From an uncultured Actinomycetes bacterium (GTDB lineage: Bacteria; Actinomycetota; Actinomycetes; Mycobacteriales; Nakamurellaceae), in contig CALANS010000088.1 in the NCBI GenBank assembly GCA_937926105.1, positions 1 to 64,000 on the forward strand: a stretch of 64,000 nt of DNA. The letters are read 5' to 3'. Position 1 is the first letter of the stretch; every line of letters begins with the position of its first letter. Position numbers and translations under genes: made by a program. Positions 39,451 to 49,900 of this stretch are shown here, one piece after another. A model generated the notes under the pieces. That model had not been told where the DNA came from and ran no database searches. It saw only the letters and a list, made by a program, of their open reading frames with translations.

Positions 39451-41433
39451 TCATGCGCTGCTGCCATGCACGGCTGCCGGAGCCTCGACGAGTGTTGGCG
39501 GCAGGAGATCTCGGTATTGCTCGCGGATGTGGTCTAGCCCCTCGGTGATCGACGGGTCGTGCTCCAGCGCGGCCGTTACAAACTCCAGACGTCGCTGGTT
39601 CTCATCCAGCAGATCTCGCCACCGGCGTATGTAGGCGCGCACCAGCGGCCGACCGGACTCCTTCTTCGGTGTCAGGTAGAGGCCCAGCTCGCGGTCCTCG
39701 CCGATGATGCGGCGCCGGACGACATCGTCGTAGTCGGTCGTTACGAGAATGAAGTCCCAGGTTGTTTTGTCGCTCGCGAACGCAGCGGTGGACAAGACAG
39801 CGTTCGCGTAGTCCTCAACCTGGTCAATCTCCTTGCGCCCCGCGACGATGTCGGGTGCCTTGAGCTCGACGACCAAGTGCTGGATCCGGTCGTGCTCCTT
39901 GTATCGGGCGGCGAGATGGAGGTCGGTTCTGCCGGTCTTGCCGTCCCAACGCCTGACCGTTTCGGTGCTCTGATTCGGGAGCCCTTCCAACTTGAGGTGG
40001 TTGCGGAGCAGTTCGGTCAGGCTGCGTTCGCTGCTCATGAGGTGGTAGCCCTCGCCGAAGATCCACAGTTCGTGCTCCAGGATCTTGTGGAGGTGGTCGC
40101 GCTCGCCCACTTTTCCCGAATCCTGTGGGTCGAACAGCAGGTGGTCGAGACCGGCCAGGAACTTGTGACGGCTGGCGACGAGGTTCGCTGACCGGATGAT
40201 CGCCGAGAGCGTTGTCTCGCTGAGCAGCCGGGTCAGCGTGTCCCGGTCGGCCTCATTGAGGGAGACGACCTCGTGCAGGATCGTCGTCAGCTTGTCTGGG
40301 TCGTGCCGGATCGCATCTCGGAGCAAGGCGAGGGTCAGCTTGGCGTCTTTCTGGGTCTTCGAGATGTGGGGGACCAGGGTGCCGGAGACGACGTCGAACA
40401 CTGCCCGCTCTGCCCGCTCCGGCTCGCTTCCGGGTTCGCCTTTGTACGGGTAAACACCGGTGTCTTTCCACTGCTCGATTTGCTCCCGTCGACGTTCGCG
40501 TCGGCGCGCGGCGAAGTGTTCCCTGATCGCTTTCCGGGTGGCGCTCCACAGCTGACTGACCGGTTCGGGGGCCATGTCGCCCAGGCCGAGGACTGCGAGT
40601 TCGTCGACCCCCAGGCCGGCCCAGGTGACGTAGGCCGAGTAGCTGAACTGGCTCTCCAGCTGGCTGCCTGGCTCCTCGTACGGGAAGTGGTCGTCGTCGG
40701 GCCCGAAGTAGACGGCCTGGTGCTTGCCGGAGCGCCACTCGATCACGCGGACCACGGCCTCGTGCGCGCCGTTCTCACCGAAGGTGATGGGTAGCTGGGT
40801 GTCGTGCGTGATCTCCTGGGCCGGGTCGAGCGTAGAGCCGTCGTACGTGACGGTCAGGGTGTTGTCGTTCAGGAGCGCCGGCGCGAAGTGCGAACGCAGC
40901 GTGGGGACGACATCGGCCGCGTCCAGCGCCGCCAGCTGCTGTTGTGCTTCGTTGTGCGCCGTGACAGTCGTACCTGTCTTGGCGTTGGTCGAGGGGACGG
41001 CGTCCCATCGGAAGCGGTCCCTGGCCCGGCGGCTGCCCGAGATGGTGATCTCTTGGCGCTGGCCAGCCGTGTCGTCGCTGACACTGATCCATGTCACCGC
41101 CGAGCCGAGCGCGAAGGCTCGTAGCCGGCCCTCGCCACGCTTACCGTGCAGGCGACGCAGGCCGTTCTTGGACTTCTCACTGAGACTCTTCCAGGAGCCC
41201 CCGATCCGCCCGAAGGTAGCCTCCACCTCGTCGGAACTGATGCCGTGACCGTCGTCGACAACAAGGACGGCGGCGATGGCCTCGGCTGTGTCGCGCTGCA
41301 ACTCGACCGCGACCGTGGCCGCCTCGGCATCGATCGCGTTCCACACCAGCTCGACGACCGCACGCACAGCATCACGCTCGTGAGCGAGGCGAGCAACCAG
41401 ATCGTCGCTCGCCTGAAGTACCAGGTCGCCCAT
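39451..41433 (-). CDS. GHKL ATPase with nuclease-like C-terminus; candidate defence protein
   Basis: 660 aa from ATG 41433 (MGDLVLQASDDLVARLAHER). The GHKL/Bergerat fold is clear: ELVWNAIDAEA (N box), VVDDGHGISSDEV (G1), FGRIGGSWK and HGKRGEGRLRAFALG (G2). The C-terminal 200 residues show RTDLHLAARYKEHDRIQHLV and VELKAPDIVAGRKEIDQVED, the D...ExK pattern of a PD-(D/E)XK nuclease. MORC/MutL-like ATPases fused to nucleases occur in phage-defence islands. It is single-gene, divergent from the XRE/ImmA unit. Nuclease activity is inferred from motifs only. Confidence 0.65.
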   Translation of the reverse strand: MGDLVLQASDDLVARLAHERDAVRAVVELVWNAIDAEAATVAVELQRDTAEAIAAVLVVDDGHGISSDEVEATFGRIGGSWKSLSEKSKNGLRRLHGKRGEGRLRAFALGSAVTWISVSDDTAGQRQEITISGSRRARDRFRWDAVPSTNAKTGTTVTAHNEAQQQLAALDAADVVPTLRSHFAPALLNDNTLTVTYDGSTLDPAQEITHDTQLPITFGENGAHEAVVRVIEWRSGKHQAVYFGPDDDHFPYEEPGSQLESQFSYSAYVTWAGLGVDELAVLGLGDMAPEPVSQLWSATRKAIREHFAARRRERRREQIEQWKDTGVYPYKGEPGSEPERAERAVFDVVSGTLVPHISKTQKDAKLTLALLRDAIRHDPDKLTTILHEVVSLNEADRDTLTRLLSETTLSAIIRSANLVASRHKFLAGLDHLLFDPQDSGKVGERDHLHKILEHELWIFGEGYHLMSSERSLTELLRNHLKLEGLPNQSTETVRRWDGKTGRTDLHLAARYKEHDRIQHLVVELKAPDIVAGRKEIDQVEDYANAVLSTAAFASDKTTWDFILVTTDYDDVVRRRIIGEDRELGLYLTPKKESGRPLVRAYIRRWRDLLDENQRRLEFVTAALEHDPSITEGLDHIREQYRDLLPPTLVEAPAAVHGSSA

Positions 41434-41632
41434 GGAACTGACTGTAGGGCGCACCGACGACAGACACGGCGGAGGCTCAGCCCCGGTGTGGCGCTGCAGC
41501 AACCTCGGTTGCGGCGTCGTCGGGCAGCGGAACCACAAGATCATCGATCGTCACCGAGCCTCGAACAGCTCAGGCTCGGGTCGCGCGCCAGTGGACAGCG
41601 TCGGGCTCCGCGACCCGACACGCTCGCTCCCT

Positions 41633-41676
41633 GTTGCGCGATATCGCACCACATCTGCGGTATGGTTTGGCGCAAC
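41633..41676. promoter_or_regulatory. Operator-like inverted repeat before the XRE/ImmA pair
   Basis: GTTGCGC (41633-41639) and GCGCAAC (41670-41676) bracket CGATATCG and a TATGGT -10-like box, 20 bases before ATG 41697. A plausible site for the XRE protein encoded next. Confidence 0.4.
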
Positions 41677-41696
41677 GAACCGAGAGGGGCAATCAG

Positions 41697-42359
41697 ATGG
41701 CGACCGCGATCAGCCTGCCGTACGGCGAGGACCACGAGCGTCGCCTGGAGGCGTTCGGGCTCTCGACCGAGGTCATCCACAACGGCCTTCGCCGCGGTGC
41801 CGAGCACGCCGCGAATCGGAGTTCACACGCCTTGAAGACGGCCGCCGGGACCGACGTTTACCAGGACGGCATGGAGGACTTCACTCGGCTGCTGTCGGCG
41901 GGCGGCTGGCGGCAGGTAGACGTCGACGGACAACCCCGCCTCATGCATCCTGAGGGCCTGATGTCGTTCACCATCTCGTCGGGGATCAACGTGGGGAGCG
42001 CGGATCTTCGCCGGCACCCGCGCACGCGGCGTAAAGGCAAGGCCACCAGAGGCTCGCTGGCACCGCTGCCGCCTCACCCGTCGCTGTTCGGCGACGAGGA
42101 CACTGGGGACCCTGCCGAGCTGGCCGCTAAGGCGGCGACCGCGCCGTTCTACTTCCTGCTGTGCGAGCGTGCGCCCCAGGGCGGCGGTGTCCACATCGAA
42201 CTGGCACAACCAGCAGCCATGACTGATGGCGGCAGCGTCAACGAGTGGCGGGATCGGATCCGCGTCGGCTTCTTGCCGCTGGAGGGCGACCTGTCGGTGT
42301 TCGATCATCCCGACGACGAGGGCCCGGACGAGTTCGACGTACCTGTCGAACCGCGCTGA
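41697..42359 (+). CDS. Unrecognised partner of the XRE/ImmA gene
   Basis: 220 aa from ATG 41697, with GAGAGGGG upstream. Starts MATAISLPYGEDHERRLEAF; central TSHAL-like helices, a basic linker (RRHPRTRRKGKATRGSLAPL) and C-terminal IELAQPAAMTDGGSVNEWRD. No known motif. It ends 27 bases before the XRE/ImmA gene. This two-gene layout resembles toxin plus XRE-COG2856 regulator pairs, so a toxin role is possible. Confidence 0.55.
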   Translation: MATAISLPYGEDHERRLEAFGLSTEVIHNGLRRGAEHAANRSSHALKTAAGTDVYQDGMEDFTRLLSAGGWRQVDVDGQPRLMHPEGLMSFTISSGINVGSADLRRHPRTRRKGKATRGSLAPLPPHPSLFGDEDTGDPAELAAKAATAPFYFLLCERAPQGGGVHIELAQPAAMTDGGSVNEWRDRIRVGFLPLEGDLSVFDHPDDEGPDEFDVPVEPR

Positions 42360-42386
42360 CGAGCTGTCGTCAGGAGCCCTGTCGAC

Positions 42387-43418
42387 ATGTTCAACCCAAG
42401 CCGCCTCCGGCTGGCACGTCTCCGCCTGGGGTACACGCTCACCAAGCTTGCCGAGATCAGTGGCGTCTCGCCCCGCACACTGACCGATTACGAGAACGGT
42501 CATCGACCACCGACGGACGAGACGCTGATCAAGCTTGCCGATGCGTTGGCGGTGCCACTGGCCTTCCTCGAGCGAGATCCGATCGAGCCGGTGACCGCCG
42601 GCGCAGCCAGCTTCCGCAAGCTCAGCAAGGCCAGTGCGACGCGACGCGACGCCGTCCTCGCGAAGGCATCCCTCGCACTCGAGTTCTTCGACACCATCGA
42701 GCAGCGGTTCCGCCTCCCTACCCCTGATATCCCCACCCTCGACAAGCTGGCCCCAGACCAAGCGGCTGAGCTCGTTCGACACCGCTGGAACCTGGGGGAC
42801 CGTCCGATCTCCAACATGCTGCACCTGCTGGAATCGAAGGGCGTACGGGTCGCGTCGCTCAACCACGAGTACGACGACATCGATGCCTTCTGCTTCTACC
42901 GCGATGCCGTCCCGTACATGTTCCTGAACACGGGCAAGACCGGCGAGCGCCGACGGTTCGATGCTGCGCACGAGCTCGGACACCTGGTGTTGCACAGCGA
43001 GCTGGAGATGGATCCCAGTACCTCGAAGGAGCGCGAGGCGGAAGCGAACGCGTTTGCGTCGAGCTTCCTGATGCCCAGGACGGCAGTCGAGAGCCAGCAG
43101 ATGCGGGCAGCCAGCGTCGAGCGCATTCTGGTCGCCCGGTCGTACTGGCGGGTGTCCGCTATGGCGATGACCCATCGGCTCCACGAGCTGGATCTACTCA
43201 CCGACTGGCAGTACCGCTCGGCGTGCATCACGCTCTCGGACCGCGGGTTCCGCCGCGCCGAGCCGGACGGCATCGTGCCGGAGACGTCCCAGCTGCTGCG
43301 CAAGGTGATGTTCGGGGCAGGAGCCCGGATCACCGCGAGAGAAGCGGCATCCGCGCTGGATCTATCGCCTGCTGAGGTTCGTGAGTACGTCCGTCACTTG
43401 GTGCCGGTGAGTGCGTGA
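42387..43418 (+). CDS. XRE HTH fused to ImmA/IrrE peptidase (COG2856 type)
   Basis: 343 aa. The N-terminal HTH LRLARLRLGYTLTKLAEISG ... SPRTLTDYENG is joined to a metallopeptidase with FDAAHELGHLVLHSE (HExxH) and the third-ligand helix REAEANAFASSFLMP. The C-terminus has a short HTH-like tail (LDLSPAEVREYVRHL). Such proteins are combined sensor-protease-repressors or antitoxins. ATG 42387. It lies directly before the type I RM operon and may control it. Confidence 0.88.
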   Translation: MFNPSRLRLARLRLGYTLTKLAEISGVSPRTLTDYENGHRPPTDETLIKLADALAVPLAFLERDPIEPVTAGAASFRKLSKASATRRDAVLAKASLALEFFDTIEQRFRLPTPDIPTLDKLAPDQAAELVRHRWNLGDRPISNMLHLLESKGVRVASLNHEYDDIDAFCFYRDAVPYMFLNTGKTGERRRFDAAHELGHLVLHSELEMDPSTSKEREAEANAFASSFLMPRTAVESQQMRAASVERILVARSYWRVSAMAMTHRLHELDLLTDWQYRSACITLSDRGFRRAEPDGIVPETSQLLRKVMFGAGARITAREAASALDLSPAEVREYVRHLVPVSA

Positions 43419-43488
43419 TGCGTTGCCTGTCGGTGGCCCCTGACACCCTGATCTTGGGCGGATCGCTGTTCGCGGCGACCCGCCTATC

Positions 43489-43516
43489 GAATGCTTGTTC
43501 GAAGATATGGTACAAT
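43489..43516 (+). promoter_or_regulatory. Probable promoter/operator of the RM operon
   Basis: The -10 TACAAT is at 43511-43516. An inverted repeat TCGAA-TGCTTG-TTCGA (about 43488-43503) covers the -35 region, suggesting repression by a local HTH protein. hsdM starts 70 bases downstream. Confidence 0.45.
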
Positions 43517-43584
43517 GGAGGACACATGGGACGCGGCCATCAGCCAACTGTAAGTCGGAGCTGCCTCGGTGGAGAGGCGTCTTG

Positions 43585-45159
43585 ATGGCGGACCGCGTCA
43601 AGGAAGCTCAGCGTGCTGAGCTGCACAAGACCATCTGGCGGATCGCGAACGACCTGCGCGGCAGCGTCGATGGCTGGGACTTCAAGTCCTACGTCTTGGG
43701 CATGCTGTTCTACCGGTTCATCTCGGAGAACCTCACCGCCTACCTCAACCGGCTCGAGCGGGAGGCTGGTGACGCCGACTTCGACTACGCCCTGCTGAGC
43801 GACAAGAATGCCGCGTTCGGCCGCAAGGACACGGTCGATGAGAAGGGCTTCTACATCCTGCCGAGCGAGCTGTTCGTCAACGTCCGTAGGCGGGCGGCTG
43901 GCGACGAGAATCTCAACGAGACGCTGGCTCGGGTGTTCGCCAACATCGAGGGATCGGCCGTTGGCGCCGACTCCGAGGACGACCTGAAGGGCCTGTTCGC
44001 CGATCTCGACGTGAACAGCGCGAAGCTCGGCCCGACCGTGGCCAAGCGGAACGAGAAGCTGGTCAAGCTGCTGAACGCCATCGGTGACCTCGACTTCGGG
44101 AACGGCGGCTTCACCGAGAACACCATTGACGCGTTCGGCGATGCCTACGAGTACCTGATGACGATGTACGCCTCCGGTGCCGGCAAGTCCGGTGGTGAGT
44201 TCTTCACCCCGCAGGAGGTCAGCGAACTGCTGGCCCGCATCACGGTGGTGGGCAAGAAGTCGGTCAACAAGGTCTACGACCCGGCCTGCGGCTCGGGCTC
44301 GCTGCTGCTGAAGTTCGCCAAGGTGCTGGGCAAGGACAAGGTGCGGCAGGGCTTCTTCGGGCAGGAGATCAACCTGACGACGTACAACCTGGCCCGCATC
44401 AATATGTTCTTGCACGACATCAACTACGAGAAGTTCGACATCGCCCATGGCGACACCCTGATCGACCCGGCGCACTGGGACGACGAGCCGTTCGAGGCGA
44501 TCGTGTCCAACCCGCCGTACTCGATCAGGTGGGACGGCGACGCCAATCCGCTGCTGATCAACGATCCGCGGTACGCGCCGGCCGGCATCCTGGCGCCGAA
44601 GTCGAAGGCGGACCTTGCCTTCACGATGCACATGCTGTCGTGGTTGGCGGTCAACGGCACCGCGGCCATCGTCGAGTTCCCCGGCGTGCTCTACAGAGGG
44701 GGCGCGGAGCAGAAGATCCGCCAGTACCTCATCGACAACAACTACGTCGACACCGTGATCCAGCTGCCGCCCGATCTGTTCTTCGGCACCACGATTGCGA
44801 CGTGCGTCATCGTGTTGAAGAAGTCCAAGAAGGACAACTCGGTGCTGTTCATCGACGCATCGGCCGAGTTCGTCCGTCAGGGCAACAAGAACAAGCTCAC
44901 CGATCCGAACCGCCAGAGGGTCCTCGACGCGTTCGTCGCACGGGCCAGCACCGACCACTTCGCCAAGCTCGTCTCCAACACTGACCTCCGGCAGAACAGC
45001 TACAACCTCTCGGTCAGCTCGTATGTCGAGGCCGAAGACACGACCGAGGTCGTCGACATCACGGCGCTGAACGCTGAGATCGCGAGGATCGTCGCCCGTC
45101 AGGCGGAACTGCGCACCGCGATCGACGCGATCGTCGCCGACCTGGAGGGCGCCTCGTGA
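43585..45159 (+). CDS. hsdM: Type I restriction-modification methyltransferase subunit
   Basis: 524 aa. The N-terminal HsdM_N helical domain ([20 protein letters not shown] ... [17 protein letters not shown]) precedes the N6-adenine methyltransferase domain with motif [15 protein letters not shown] (SAM binding) and motif [12 protein letters not shown] (catalytic). It binds HsdS to form the modification enzyme. ATG 43585 has GGAGAGG upstream; earlier in-frame codons lack an SD. The TGA overlaps the next GTG. First gene of the long operon. Confidence 0.95.
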   Translation: MADRVKEAQRAELHKTIWRIANDLRGSVDGWDFKSYVLGMLFYRFISENLTAYLNRLEREAGDADFDYALLSDKNAAFGRKDTVDEKGFYILPSELFVNVRRRAAGDENLNETLARVFANIEGSAVGADSEDDLKGLFADLDVNSAKLGPTVAKRNEKLVKLLNAIGDLDFGNGGFTENTIDAFGDAYEYLMTMYASGAGKSGGEFFTPQEVSELLARITVVGKKSVNKVYDPACGSGSLLLKFAKVLGKDKVRQGFFGQEINLTTYNLARINMFLHDINYEKFDIAHGDTLIDPAHWDDEPFEAIVSNPPYSIRWDGDANPLLINDPRYAPAGILAPKSKADLAFTMHMLSWLAVNGTAAIVEFPGVLYRGGAEQKIRQYLIDNNYVDTVIQLPPDLFFGTTIATCVIVLKKSKKDNSVLFIDASAEFVRQGNKNKLTDPNRQRVLDAFVARASTDHFAKLVSNTDLRQNSYNLSVSSYVEAEDTTEVVDITALNAEIARIVARQAELRTAIDAIVADLEGAS

Positions 45160-45677
45160 CCACGGACCGCTTCGGGATCCCGGGCAACGTCTTCGGCGCG
45201 CACGACGAGGACTTCTTCAGTGCGTTGGGGCGAGTGGCGGCCCTCTCGGCCCTGATTGAGCACCAAGCACTCGTGACCTTCCAGACGATGACCAACGCGT
45301 TGCAGAGCGAGCACACCCAGCTTGCTGCAAGCCAGCTCACCGAGAAGGCGTGCAAGGCGCTGCGCCCGATCAACGACGATCAGCACAAGCAGACCCTGCA
45401 GCGGTACTTCCAGGACGTTGGTGCCGCCCTGCGCGAACGCAACGACTACATCCATAACCTCTGGCCCTCACAGCCCGGGGATCGCCTCTTTGGTTGGCGC
45501 CACAGCCGGGACAAGAACGCGCCGGCAGACAAGCAATACGCGTCTCTCGAAACAACGATGAGCGAGCTTAAGGACTTCATCTTGAGGTTGGTCGAGCTGA
45601 TCCAGCGCCGCGACTGTGTCTACGTCGCAGCCTCCGCGCTACAGCAGCTGGAGCTGAGAGCAAAGGCTTCATCATGA
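45156..45677 (+). CDS. HEPN-like protein inside the type I RM operon
   Basis: 173 aa, all-helical. Residues 93-103 read [11 protein letters not shown]; Arg95-x4-His100 (with Asn96) is the RNxxxH-type motif of HEPN ribonucleases, and the following NLW is common there. Helices on both sides ([38 protein letters not shown]) fit a HEPN bundle. It overlaps hsdM and hsdS by 4 bases (GTGA, ATGA), so it is made in step with them. HEPN proteins are toxins or RNases in many defence systems. An inactive scaffold role is the alternative. Confidence 0.6.
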   Translation: MTTDRFGIPGNVFGAHDEDFFSALGRVAALSALIEHQALVTFQTMTNALQSEHTQLAASQLTEKACKALRPINDDQHKQTLQRYFQDVGAALRERNDYIHNLWPSQPGDRLFGWRHSRDKNAPADKQYASLETTMSELKDFILRLVELIQRRDCVYVAASALQQLELRAKASS

Positions 45678-46909
45678 GTCACATCGATGAGCTCATCGAG
45701 GAGCACTGCCCTGATGGTGTGCCCTTTAAGGCCTTGGGCGAGATCGGTGAACTCGTACGTGGCAACGGATTACCGAAGACTGACTTCACAGAATCGGGCG
45801 TCGGCGCCATCCACTACGGCCAGATCTACACCCACTACGGAACCTCAGCGGACAGGACGATCTCGTGTGTGGCGCCTGACACCGCCGCGCGCCTCGCCAA
45901 GGTCAACCCCGGCGACATCATCATCACCAACACAAGCGAGAACATCGAAGATGTCGGCAAAGCGGTGGCCTGGCTCGGCGACGAGCAGATCGTTACGGGC
46001 GGGCATGCGACAGTGCTCAAGCACAGCCAAGATCCAAAGTTCATCTCCTACTGGCTGCAGAGCCCGTCTTTTCAACAGCAGAAGAAGCGGCTCGCCACTG
46101 GAACCAAAGTCATCGACGTGTCAGCAAAGCAACTCGCAACAGTCAGAATGCCCGTACCGCCTCCGGCGATTCAGCGGGAAATCGTGTCGATTCTTGATAA
46201 GATGGAAGAGCTTGAAGCCGAGCTTGAAGCCGAGCTTGAAGCCGAGCTTGAATACCGCTCTCGCCAGTATTCATACTACGCGGGGGTTTTGCTCGAGAGC
46301 GACGAGACCGTACCTCGCGTCAGGTTCGGGGATGTAGCGACGATTGTTCGCGGCGCCTCGCCGCGACCGATTCAGTCCTTCTTCTGTTCTGCAGAAGAAG
46401 GCGTGCCGTGGATCAAAATTGGTGATGTACCGGCTGGCGGAAAGTACATCACCGGTACGTCGCAGTATGTGACGGCCGCTGGCGCCGCCAAGTCCCGCCG
46501 GGTTGAACCCGGTGACTTCGTGTTGTCCAACTCCATGAGCTTCGGTCGACCCTACATCTCGAAGATCGACGGCTACATTCACGACGGCTGGCTCGCCATC
46601 AGCAAATTTGATGATTCTTTTGTGTCCGACTATCTCTACTATCTGCTGCGATCGGCACCGGTGCAGGAAGAGTTCGCTCGCCGAGCGGGAGCTGGCACGG
46701 TCAAGAACCTCAATGCTGACATCGTGAAGTCCATCGTGATCCCGCTGCCGACTCGTGAGCGGCAGGAGCAGGTTGTTGCTCTCCTCGATCGGTTCGACGC
46801 CCTCGTGAACGACCTGAGCATCGGCCTCCCGGCTGAACTGCATGCTCGCCGTCAGCAGTACGAGTACTACCGCGACCGGCTCCTGACCTTCAAGGAGCTG
46901 GTGGCATGA
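45674..46909 (+). CDS. hsdS: Type I restriction specificity subunit
   Basis: 411 aa. Two target-recognition domains (about 15-170 and 215-380) are each followed by a conserved helix (IQREIVSILDKMEELEAELE and RQEQVVALLDRFDALVNDLS), the classic circularly symmetric HsdS. The central helix contains a perfect four-residue repeat (LEAE). Each TRD reads one half of a bipartite site. ATG overlaps the HEPN-like gene, and its TGA overlaps hsdR. Confidence 0.95.
   Translation: MSHIDELIEEHCPDGVPFKALGEIGELVRGNGLPKTDFTESGVGAIHYGQIYTHYGTSADRTISCVAPDTAARLAKVNPGDIIITNTSENIEDVGKAVAWLGDEQIVTGGHATVLKHSQDPKFISYWLQSPSFQQQKKRLATGTKVIDVSAKQLATVRMPVPPPAIQREIVSILDKMEELEAELEAELEAELEYRSRQYSYYAGVLLESDETVPRVRFGDVATIVRGASPRPIQSFFCSAEEGVPWIKIGDVPAGGKYITGTSQYVTAAGAAKSRRVEPGDFVLSNSMSFGRPYISKIDGYIHDGWLAISKFDDSFVSDYLYYLLRSAPVQEEFARRAGAGTVKNLNADIVKSIVIPLPTRERQEQVVALLDRFDALVNDLSIGLPAELHARRQQYEYYRDRLLTFKELVA
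46208..46252 (+). repeat. 12-bp tandem repeat in the HsdS spacer helix
   Basis: GAGCTTGAAGCC occurs 3.75 times in frame, encoding ELEA repeats. In EcoR124I, gain or loss of such a 4-residue unit between the TRDs changes the spacing of the recognition site. Confidence 0.9.
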
Positions 46910-49900
46910 GTGAAGCGCCAGCTCGCAAGTACGACCCGATCGCAATCAGCGCTGAGAGCACGGTCGTTGCCGAGTTCATCCCGGACGCGACGACAGCGTC
47001 GGCCTACCAGTCCGAGGCGGACCTCGAGCGGGAGTTCATCAAGCTGCTGCAGGGTCAGGCCTACGAGTACCTGCCGATCACTAGCGAGCAGCAGCTCGTC
47101 GCGAACCTGCGTACTCAGCTGCAGGCGCTGAACGGCATCACCTTCAGCGACCAGGAGTGGGACCGGTTCTTCACGGAGAAGATCGCGGGCGCCAACGAGG
47201 GCATCGTCGAGAAGACAGTGCGTATCCAGGAGGACCACATCCAGGTCCTCAAGCGCGATGACGGCTCGACCAAGAACATCATGCTCATCGACAAGACCAG
47301 CATCCACAACAATCGCCTGCAGGTGATCAACCAGTACGAGATCGGCGCGGGCGAGGGCGGCGCCAAGCACGCCAACCGCTACGACGTGACCGTGCTGGTC
47401 AACGGTCTCCCGATCGTGCACGTCGAGCTCAAGCGCCGCGGTGTGGACATCCGTGAGGCGTTCAACCAGATCGACCGCTACCAGCGGGACAGCTTCTGGG
47501 CCGGCTCCGGTCTGTTCGAGTATGTCCAGCTGTTCGTGATCAGCAACGGCACACTGACCAAGTACTACTCCAACACCACGCGCCGCCAGCACATCAGCGA
47601 CTCCAGCGGCAAGAGAACCCGCAAGACGAGCAACTCGTTCGAGTTCACCTCGTGGTGGGCGGATGCGCAGAACAAGCCGATCCAGGATCTGACTGCCTTC
47701 GCCAAGACCTTCTTCGCCCGTCACACCCTGCTCAACATCCTGGCCCGCTACTGCGTGCTGACTGCTGATCGGCTGCTGTTCGTGATGCGCCCGTACCAGA
47801 TCGTCGCGGCCGAGCGGATCTTGAACCGGATCGAGATCTCGACCAACTACCGGCAACTCGGCACGCTGAAGGCCGGCGGCTACGTCTGGCACACGACCGG
47901 GTCCGGCAAGACCCTGACCAGCTTCAAGGCAGCCCAGCTCGCCAGCCGCATGCCGGACGTCGAGAAGGTGCTGTTCGTGGTCGACCGCAAGGACTTGGAT
48001 TACCAGACCATGCGGGAGTACGACCGCTTCGAGAAGGGAGCGGCCAACTCCAACACCTCGACCGCGGTGCTCAAACGGCAGCTGGAGGACCCGAGCTCTC
48101 GGATCATCATCACCACGATCCAGAAGCTCGCGACGTTCATCGGCGGCAGCAAGGGCCACGACATCTTCGGCGGCCACGTCGTGATCATTTTCGACGAGTG
48201 CCACCGGTCGCAGTTCGGCGACATGCACACGGCGATCACCAAGGCCTTCAGGCGGTACAACCTGTTCGGCTTCACCGGCACGCCGATCTTCGCCGTCAAC
48301 GCGGGAACGAGTGGCAACCCGAGGCTGCGCACCACGGCTCAGGCGTTCGGCTGCTTCTTGCACGGCGACCCGGTGAATTGTCCGCCGGGCGAGAGCCATC
48401 AGATGGCCATCCACGCCTACACGATCGTCGACGCGATCAGCGACAAGAACGTCCTGCCCTTCCGCATCGACTACGTCAATACCGTTCAGGTCGCGGCCGG
48501 CCTGACGGACAAGCAGGTATCGGCGATCGACACCGAGAAGGCGCTGCTGGCAGCGGAGCGGCTGACCAAGGTCGTCGACTACACGCTGGAACACTTCGAC
48601 CAGAAGACCCGCCGGTCGGAGCGTTACTCGCTCGGCGAGCGCCGCGTCCACGGCTTCAACGCCCTGTTCGCGACCGCGTCGATCGAGGCTGCCAAGCGCT
48701 ATTACACCCGGTTCAAGGAGCAGCAGGCCGACCTGACACCTGACCGTAAGCTCAAGATCGGGCTGATCTTCTCCTATGCCGCCAACGAGGCGGTGGGCGA
48801 TGACTACCTCGACGAAGAGGGCTTCGAGACCGGCGAACTCGACCAGTCGTCGCGGGACTTCCTGGAAGCGGCGATCGGCGACTACAACAGCACGTTCGGC
48901 ACGAGCTTCGACACCAGCTCGGACAAGTTCCAGAACTACTACAAGGACCTGTCACTCCGACTCAAGAACCGCGAGATCGATCTGGTCATCGTGGTCAACA
49001 TGTTCCTGACCGGCTTCGATGCCACCACCCTCAACACGCTGTTCGTCGACAAGCGCCTTGTCAACCACGGCCTGATCCAGGCCTACTCGCGCACCAACCG
49101 CATCCTGAACTCGGTTAAGACCTACGGCAACATCGTCAGCTTCCGCGACCTGGAAGAAGAAACAAACGACGCCATCGCCCTGTTCGGCAACAAGGACGCC
49201 AAGGGCATCGTCCTGCTGGCCCCGTACGCCGAGTACTACGACCAGTACGCCGAGAAGGTCCAAGAGCTGCTGACCCAGTTCCCACTCGGACAGCCGATCA
49301 TCGGAGAGGCAGCGCAGAAGGCGTTCATCGCCCTGTTCGGCCAGATCCTGCGCCTGCAGAACATCCTGACCAGCTTCGACGACTTCGCCGGCAACGAGAT
49401 CCTCACCGAACGGCAAGGCCAGGACTACCGCAGCGTCTACCTCGACCTCTACGCCGAGTTCACGAAGGACAAGAAGACCGAGAAGGAGTCGATCGTCGAG
49501 GACGTCGTCTTCGAGATCGAGCTGATCAAGCAGGTCGAGATCAACGTCGACTACATCCTGATGCTGGTCCAGCAATACCGTGAGGCCAGGGGCGACGGCG
49601 AGGACCGCGAGATCCGAGCCACCATCTCCCACGCCATCGATGCCAGCCCGAGCCTGCGCAACAAGAAGGACCTGGTCGAGGACTTCGTCGACTCGATCTC
49701 AGCCACTGGAAACCTTGACCAGGAGTGGGCCGCCTACGTCGCCAAACGCCAGGCCCAGGAACTCAACACGATCATCGAGGACGAGAACCTCAAGCCCGAC
49801 GAGACCCGCGCATTCATCGACGCGGCCTTCCGTGACGGAGAGATCAAGACCACCGGCACAGCGATCACCAAAGTCCTCCCGCCCGTGTCCCGCTTCTCCG

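Noticed and set aside
43540..44958. 472-aa minus-strand frame opposite hsdM
   Set aside because: Shadow of hsdM; the methyltransferase motifs are on the plus strand.
46867..48651. 594-aa minus-strand frame opposite hsdR
   Set aside because: Antisense shadow, Val/Asp/Leu-biased, no motif; hsdR is certain on the plus strand.
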